This document shows, one piece after another, positions 60,220 through 64,000 of a stretch of DNA of 64,000 bases; within the stretch, counting starts at the first letter, position 1; every line of letters starts with the position of its first letter. The notes below the pieces were generated by a model, which worked only from the letters and a program-made list of their open reading frames with translations, ran no database searches and was not told the DNA's origin. A program made the translations under genes and the position numbers. The DNA is from Thalassobius sp002708925. Lineage in GTDB: Bacteria; Pseudomonadota; Alphaproteobacteria; Rhodobacterales; Rhodobacteraceae. The stretch spans positions 310,001 through 374,000 of the forward strand of contig NZ_JBNAGJ010000003.1 of the NCBI RefSeq assembly GCF_049803795.1. The letters run 5' to 3'.

Positions 60220-61794
60220 ATGCTGCCGAAAGGGGAGGATTACGGCAGCTTGGTGCGGGGGTTCCGCTGGGATATTCCCGCGCGGCTGAACATGGCGCGG
60301 CAGGTCTGCGACGACTGGGCCGCGCGTGTGCCGGACCGGGTGGCGATCATCGACATGACCGGGGGCGCGCGGGTGGATGTCAGCTATGGCACGCTGCGGC
60401 GCATGGCCGATACGCTGGCGGCGGATCTGGCCGCGCGCGGCGTGCAGCGGGGCGACCGGGTGGGCGTTCTGCGCTCGCAATCGCCATGGACGGCCGCCGC
60501 GCATATCGCCTGCTGGAAGCTGGGCGCGATCTCGATTCCGCTGTTTAAACTCTTTGGTACCGATGCGCTGCTGACCCGGTTGCAGGATGCGGGCGTGGCC
60601 TGGGTGATCTCGGACCCCGAGGGCACCGAGGGGCTGCGCGACTGGCTGGCGATCGAGGGCCACGGTCAGGTCATCCCCGAGGATCTGACCCTCTCTGACA
60701 CGCCGTTTGACACGGCCGATACTGGGGCCGAAGATCCCGCCGTTCTGATCTACACCAGCGGCACCACTGGCGCGCCCAAGGGCGCTTTGCACGCTCACCG
60801 TGTGCTGATCGGCCATCTGCCGGGGGTCGAGGTCAGCCATGATTTTCTGGGGCAGACGGGCGATTGCCTGTGGACGCCCGCCGATTGGGCCTGGATTGGC
60901 GGGCTGTTCGATGTGCTGATGCCGGGGCTGGCGCTGGGGGTGCCCGTTGTTGCCGCGCGGATGGACAAATTCACCGTCGCCGAATGTCAGCGTATCATCG
61001 CCGCCACCGGCGTGCGCAACGTGTTCTTTCCGCCCACGGCGCTGCGGATGCTCAGGGCCGAGGAGGCGGCGATTGCCGGCCTGCGTTCGGTTGCGTCGGG
61101 GGGCGAGCCTTTGGGCGCCGAGATGCTGGCCTGGGGGCAGGGGGCCTTTGGCCTGGCGATCAATGAATTCTACGGGCAGACCGAATGTAACATGGTGGCC
61201 TCGTCCTGCGGGGCGCTGTTCGATGCCGCGCCCGGCTGTCTGGGCAAACCCGCGCCGGGGTTCGACATCGTGGTGCTGGATGGGGCAGGGCAGCCGACAC
61301 TGGGCGAGGGCGACATTGCCATCGCCAAAGGCGCGGCCAGCATGATGCTGCGCTATTGGAACCGCCCTCAGGCCACTGCTGAAAAGTTCCACGGCGATTG
61401 GATGCTGACCGGCGATCGCGGCCAGTGGCAGGGCGACTACCTGCGCTTTGTCGGCCGCGAGGATGACGTGATCACCAGCGCCGGCTACCGCATCGGCCCC
61501 GCCGAGATCGAGGATTGCCTGCTGCGCCACCCGGCCGTGGCCACCGTGGGCGTGATCGGCAAACCCGACCCGCTACGCACGGAGATCGTGAAGGCTTATG
61601 TGGTGGTGAAACCGGGGGTCAAACCGGGGGATGCGCTGGCGCGCGAGCTTCAGTCTTTTGTGAAAGAGCGAAGCGCAAAGCATTCCTACCCAAGGGAAAT
61701 ATCGTTTCTGAACGCGCTGCCGATGACTGTCACCGGCAAGGTGATCCGCAAAGAGCTGAAGGCCCGCGCCACAGCCGAAGGAGGCACCGCATGA
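60220..61794 (+). CDS. AMP-binding acyl-CoA synthetase
   Basis: A 524-aa adenylate-forming enzyme that activates a carboxylic acid with ATP and CoA. P-loop YTSGTTGAPKGAL, EFYGQTECNM, the TGD and GREDDVITSAGYRIGP hinge, and the catalytic Lys in TVTGKVIRKEL are all present. In leucine operons of this group such an enzyme may activate a branched or keto acid such as isovalerate or acetoacetate, but the acid is not fixed by the sequence. It begins three bases after ivd and overlaps the next gene by four. Confidence 0.92.
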   Translation: MLPKGEDYGSLVRGFRWDIPARLNMARQVCDDWAARVPDRVAIIDMTGGARVDVSYGTLRRMADTLAADLAARGVQRGDRVGVLRSQSPWTAAAHIACWKLGAISIPLFKLFGTDALLTRLQDAGVAWVISDPEGTEGLRDWLAIEGHGQVIPEDLTLSDTPFDTADTGAEDPAVLIYTSGTTGAPKGALHAHRVLIGHLPGVEVSHDFLGQTGDCLWTPADWAWIGGLFDVLMPGLALGVPVVAARMDKFTVAECQRIIAATGVRNVFFPPTALRMLRAEEAAIAGLRSVASGGEPLGAEMLAWGQGAFGLAINEFYGQTECNMVASSCGALFDAAPGCLGKPAPGFDIVVLDGAGQPTLGEGDIAIAKGAASMMLRYWNRPQATAEKFHGDWMLTGDRGQWQGDYLRFVGREDDVITSAGYRIGPAEIEDCLLRHPAVATVGVIGKPDPLRTEIVKAYVVVKPGVKPGDALARELQSFVKERSAKHSYPREISFLNALPMTVTGKVIRKELKARATAEGGTA

Positions 61795-62168
61795 GCCGAT
61801 ACGGGGGACATCAGTGCCCGCAATGCGATGAGCCGCAGGGCTGGTTTGCGCTGCACTCTACCTTTCGGGGTGGGATCAAGCGCAGCCGGTTCAACGCGTT
61901 TGTCACCTGCGCGGCCTGCGGGCAACGGCTGGTGCTGGTGGCGCGCCCGGATGGGCCGGGAATGCTGATCTGGCAAATCCTGCTGCCCGTGCTGCTGGGC
62001 ACTGTGTTTCTGGGTGGGGCCACGCTGGCCCTGTCTTTCGTGTCGCCTTCGCAGGGGCTGGGCCCTGCCGGGGGGGCGTTGTTCTTATTCACAGTCGTGT
62101 TCGCCGTGGTCTTCAGCGTGTTGAGATCGCGGCTGGAACGTCACTTCTTCAAGGTGGAGGCCCTATGA
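61791..62168 (+). CDS. Small zinc-ribbon membrane protein in the leucine operon
   Basis: A 125-aa protein. A Cys4 motif (CPQC and CAAC about 32 residues later) suggests a zinc ribbon in the first 45 residues, followed by two membrane helices (ILLPVLLGTVFLGGATLAL and GGALFLFTVVFAVVFSVL) and a short basic tail. I do not recognise a named family. Its ATG overlaps the synthetase stop by four bases and its stop overlaps the mccB start by four bases, so it is translated as part of the leucine-degradation message. Its role there is unknown. Confidence 0.8.
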   Translation: MSRYGGHQCPQCDEPQGWFALHSTFRGGIKRSRFNAFVTCAACGQRLVLVARPDGPGMLIWQILLPVLLGTVFLGGATLALSFVSPSQGLGPAGGALFLFTVVFAVVFSVLRSRLERHFFKVEAL

Positions 62169-63769
62169 AACTGCACTCGTCTGCCATTCCGTCCTCGGAA
62201 ACCTTTCAGACCAACCGGCGCAATCACCTGGAGGCGCTGGAAACCATCCGCGAGGCCGCCGAGGCCGCGCGCCTGGGGGGCGGTGAAAAATCGCGTGAAC
62301 GCCACGTTGCGCGGGGTAAGATGCTGCCGCGTCGCCGGATTCGTGCGCTTCTGGATCCGGACTCGCCCTTTCTGGAGGTCGGCGCCACCGCCGCGCATAA
62401 CATGTATGACAATGCCGCCCCCTGTGCGGGTGTCGTGGCCGGGATCGGCCGGGTGCAGGGGATCGAGTGCATGATCGTGTGCAACGATGCCACGGTGAAG
62501 GGCGGCTCTTACTATCCGATGACGGTGAAAAAGCACCTGCGCGCGCAGGAAATCGCCGAACAGAACCACCTGCCCTGTATCTATATGGTGGACAGCGGCG
62601 GCGCGAACCTGCCCAGTCAGGACGAGGTGTTCCCCGACCGCGATCACTTTGGCCGTATCTTTTTCAATCAGGCCAATATGTCGGCCAAGGGCATCCCGCA
62701 GATCGCGGTGGTGATGGGCTCGTGTACGGCGGGGGGGGCCTATGTGCCGGCCATGTCGGATGTCACGATCATTGTGAAGGAACAGGGCACGATTTTTCTG
62801 GCCGGCCCGCCCTTGGTGAAGGCCGCCACCGGCGAGGTGGTCAGCGCCGAGGATCTGGGCGGCGGCGACGTGCATACGCGCCTGTCGGGCGTGGCCGATT
62901 ATCTGGCCGAGGATGACGCCCATGCCGTGGCCCTGGCGCGCCGCGCCGTCAGCCATCTGAACCGTGCCAAACCGGCAAGCGTGCAATGGCAATCCTCCGA
63001 AGAGCCGCTCTATGATCCCGAGGAAATCCTGGGCGTCGTGCCCTCGGACCTGCGCACCCCGTATGACATCCGCGAGGTCATCGCCCGTACTGTGGATGGC
63101 AGCCGCTTCGATGAATTTAAACCGCGGTTTGGGGAAACCCTGGTGACGGGCTTTGCTCATATCAAGGGCTGCCCTGTGGGCATCATCGCCAATAACGGTG
63201 TGCTGTTCTCTGAGGCTGCGCAGAAGGGCGCGCATTTCGTGGAACTGTGCAGCCAGCGCAAGATCCCGCTGGTTTTCCTGCAAAATATCACCGGCTTCAT
63301 GGTGGGCCGCAAATATGAAAACGAGGGCATCGCGCGCCATGGTGCCAAGATGGTGACCGCCGTCGCCACCACCAAAGTGCCGAAAATTACCATGCTGGTG
63401 GGGGGCTCGTTCGGGGCGGGGAACTATGGCATGGCCGGACGTGCCTATAGCCCGCGTTTCCTGTGGACATGGCCCAACAGCCGCATTTCCGTGATGGGCG
63501 GCGAACAGGCCGCAGGCGTTCTGGCCACCGTCAAACGCGACGGGATCGAACGGCAGGGCGGCACGTGGTCGGCGCAGGAAGAGGCCGCCTTCAAACAGCC
63601 CACCATTGATATGTTCGAGCAGCAGAGCCACCCGCTCTATGCCTCGGCCCGGCTGTGGGATGACGGCATCGTTGATCCGCGCAAAACCCGAGACGTCCTG
63701 GCGCTGTCGCTCAGCGCCAGCCTGAATGCCCCGATCGAGGACACGCGTTTCGGCGTGTTCCGCATGTAG
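62165..63769 (+). CDS. mccB: Methylcrotonyl-CoA carboxylase beta subunit
   Basis: A 534-aa carboxyltransferase subunit that moves the carboxyl group from biotin to 3-methylcrotonyl-CoA in leucine degradation. The carboxyltransferase fold shows GVVAGIGRVQGIECMIVCND, MVDSGGANLPSQDEVFPD, GGAYVPAMSDVTIIV and the CoA-side VGGSFGAGNYGMAGRAYSPR. Length is right for MccB. The biotin subunit (mccA) is not in the window and should lie further right. Starts with a four-base overlap to the small zinc-ribbon gene. Confidence 0.95.
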   Translation: MKLHSSAIPSSETFQTNRRNHLEALETIREAAEAARLGGGEKSRERHVARGKMLPRRRIRALLDPDSPFLEVGATAAHNMYDNAAPCAGVVAGIGRVQGIECMIVCNDATVKGGSYYPMTVKKHLRAQEIAEQNHLPCIYMVDSGGANLPSQDEVFPDRDHFGRIFFNQANMSAKGIPQIAVVMGSCTAGGAYVPAMSDVTIIVKEQGTIFLAGPPLVKAATGEVVSAEDLGGGDVHTRLSGVADYLAEDDAHAVALARRAVSHLNRAKPASVQWQSSEEPLYDPEEILGVVPSDLRTPYDIREVIARTVDGSRFDEFKPRFGETLVTGFAHIKGCPVGIIANNGVLFSEAAQKGAHFVELCSQRKIPLVFLQNITGFMVGRKYENEGIARHGAKMVTAVATTKVPKITMLVGGSFGAGNYGMAGRAYSPRFLWTWPNSRISVMGGEQAAGVLATVKRDGIERQGGTWSAQEEAAFKQPTIDMFEQQSHPLYASARLWDDGIVDPRKTRDVLALSLSASLNAPIEDTRFGVFRM

Positions 63770-63779
63770 GAGGCCCGAG

Positions 63780-64000
63780 ATGACCGGAAACAATGACACC
63801 CCCCCGCAGTCCGACGATCCGGGGCCGGACAGGCCCAAACTGCTGGGGCGCGTCGCCCTGGAGGATCAGAGCGACCGAATCTTCGACGAGGTGCGCAGGC
63901 TGGTGGAACACGAGGACGGGCTGGTGGACAAACGCATCGCGTGGATGCTGGCCTTCAACGGTTTTCTGTTCGCGGCCTACGGGCTGTCTCTGGGGGCCGA
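63780..64000 (+). CDS. Membrane protein of unknown function (truncated at window edge)
   Basis: The first 73 codons are visible. The N-terminus is polar and acidic (MTGNNDTPPQSDDPGPDRP), and the seen end enters a hydrophobic helix (AWMLAFNGFLFAAYGLSLGA). The ATG at 63780 follows TAGGAGG, 10 bases after mccB, so it is in the same operon. I cannot assign a family from this fragment. Together with the zinc-ribbon protein it makes two uncharacterised membrane proteins in the leucine locus. Confidence 0.75.
   Translation, partial: MTGNNDTPPQSDDPGPDRPKLLGRVALEDQSDRIFDEVRRLVEHEDGLVDKRIAWMLAFNGFLFAAYGLSLGA

Noticed and set aside
1..64000. tRNA, rRNA, insertion sequence or prophage genes
   Set aside because: I looked in every intergenic gap and found no cloverleaf, ribosomal segment, transposase, integrase or attachment-site pair.

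Overview
The window is GC-rich, gene-dense chromosomal DNA. Gene content points to an alphaproteobacterium of the Rhodobacterales (Roseobacter group): aerobic cobaltochelatase cobS/cobT next to a J-domain protein, DUF3422, a YeeE/YedE transporter, pntAB, an RTX protein ending in a Hint domain, CreA, and a leucine-degradation operon that encodes acyl-CoA dehydrogenase and methylcrotonyl-CoA carboxylase. This placement is inferred from gene families, without a phylogeny. I see no rRNA, tRNA, CRISPR array, prophage, transposase or plasmid function. No stretch without a gene exceeds about 300 bases.

Layout. 1-5 kb: truncated FAD-linked D-lactate/glycolate-type oxidase, a CLC chloride protein, DUF427 and a proline aminopeptidase. 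5-10.6 kb: cobT and cobS, separated by a glycosyltransferase-like gene and a small exported protein, then exported MsrB and a J-domain protein. 10.7-17.1 kb: leftward genes of mixed function (DUF4177, thioesterase, sulfotransferase-like, gatB, an unknown 435-aa protein, an SDR, a small membrane protein). 17-23.6 kb: pepN diverging from malate synthase G, a GlcG-like protein and a class I glutamine amidotransferase hydrolase. 23.6-32 kb, the most accessory-looking part: an RTX/Hint protein, a Tat-exported molybdenum hydroxylase pair with a divergent TetR regulator and a symmetrical operator region, an SDR, an exported metallo-beta-lactamase-fold protein with an altered metal site, and a membrane methyltransferase-like protein. 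32-38 kb: pntAB, PaaI thioesterase, DUF3422 and YeeE/YedE.

38-47.7 kb is a divergent peptide-utilisation locus. Binding protein and two permeases run left; a fused double ATPase, an ArgE-type deacetylase and two tandem M20 amidohydrolases run right. Together they would import peptides or N-acyl amino acids and hydrolyse them inside the cell. 47.7-58.3 kb holds envelope precursor functions (polysaccharide pyruvyl transferase, KDO transferase WaaA, GlmU/GlmS, a DegT-type aminotransferase) mixed with moaA, a DNA-alkylation repair protein, a lipoprotein and gph. At 58.26-58.45 kb a 188-bp palindrome separates two convergent genes. 58.4-64 kb has creA and, divergently, the start of a leucine/isovalerate operon (ivd, acyl-CoA synthetase, a small zinc-ribbon membrane protein, mccB, a truncated membrane protein) with a dyad on its promoter.

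Nothing here is clearly a new defence or mobile system. The best candidates for new biology are the altered metallo-beta-lactamase protein, the TetR/molybdenum-hydroxylase control region, the small proteins embedded in the leucine operon, and the 188-bp palindrome.
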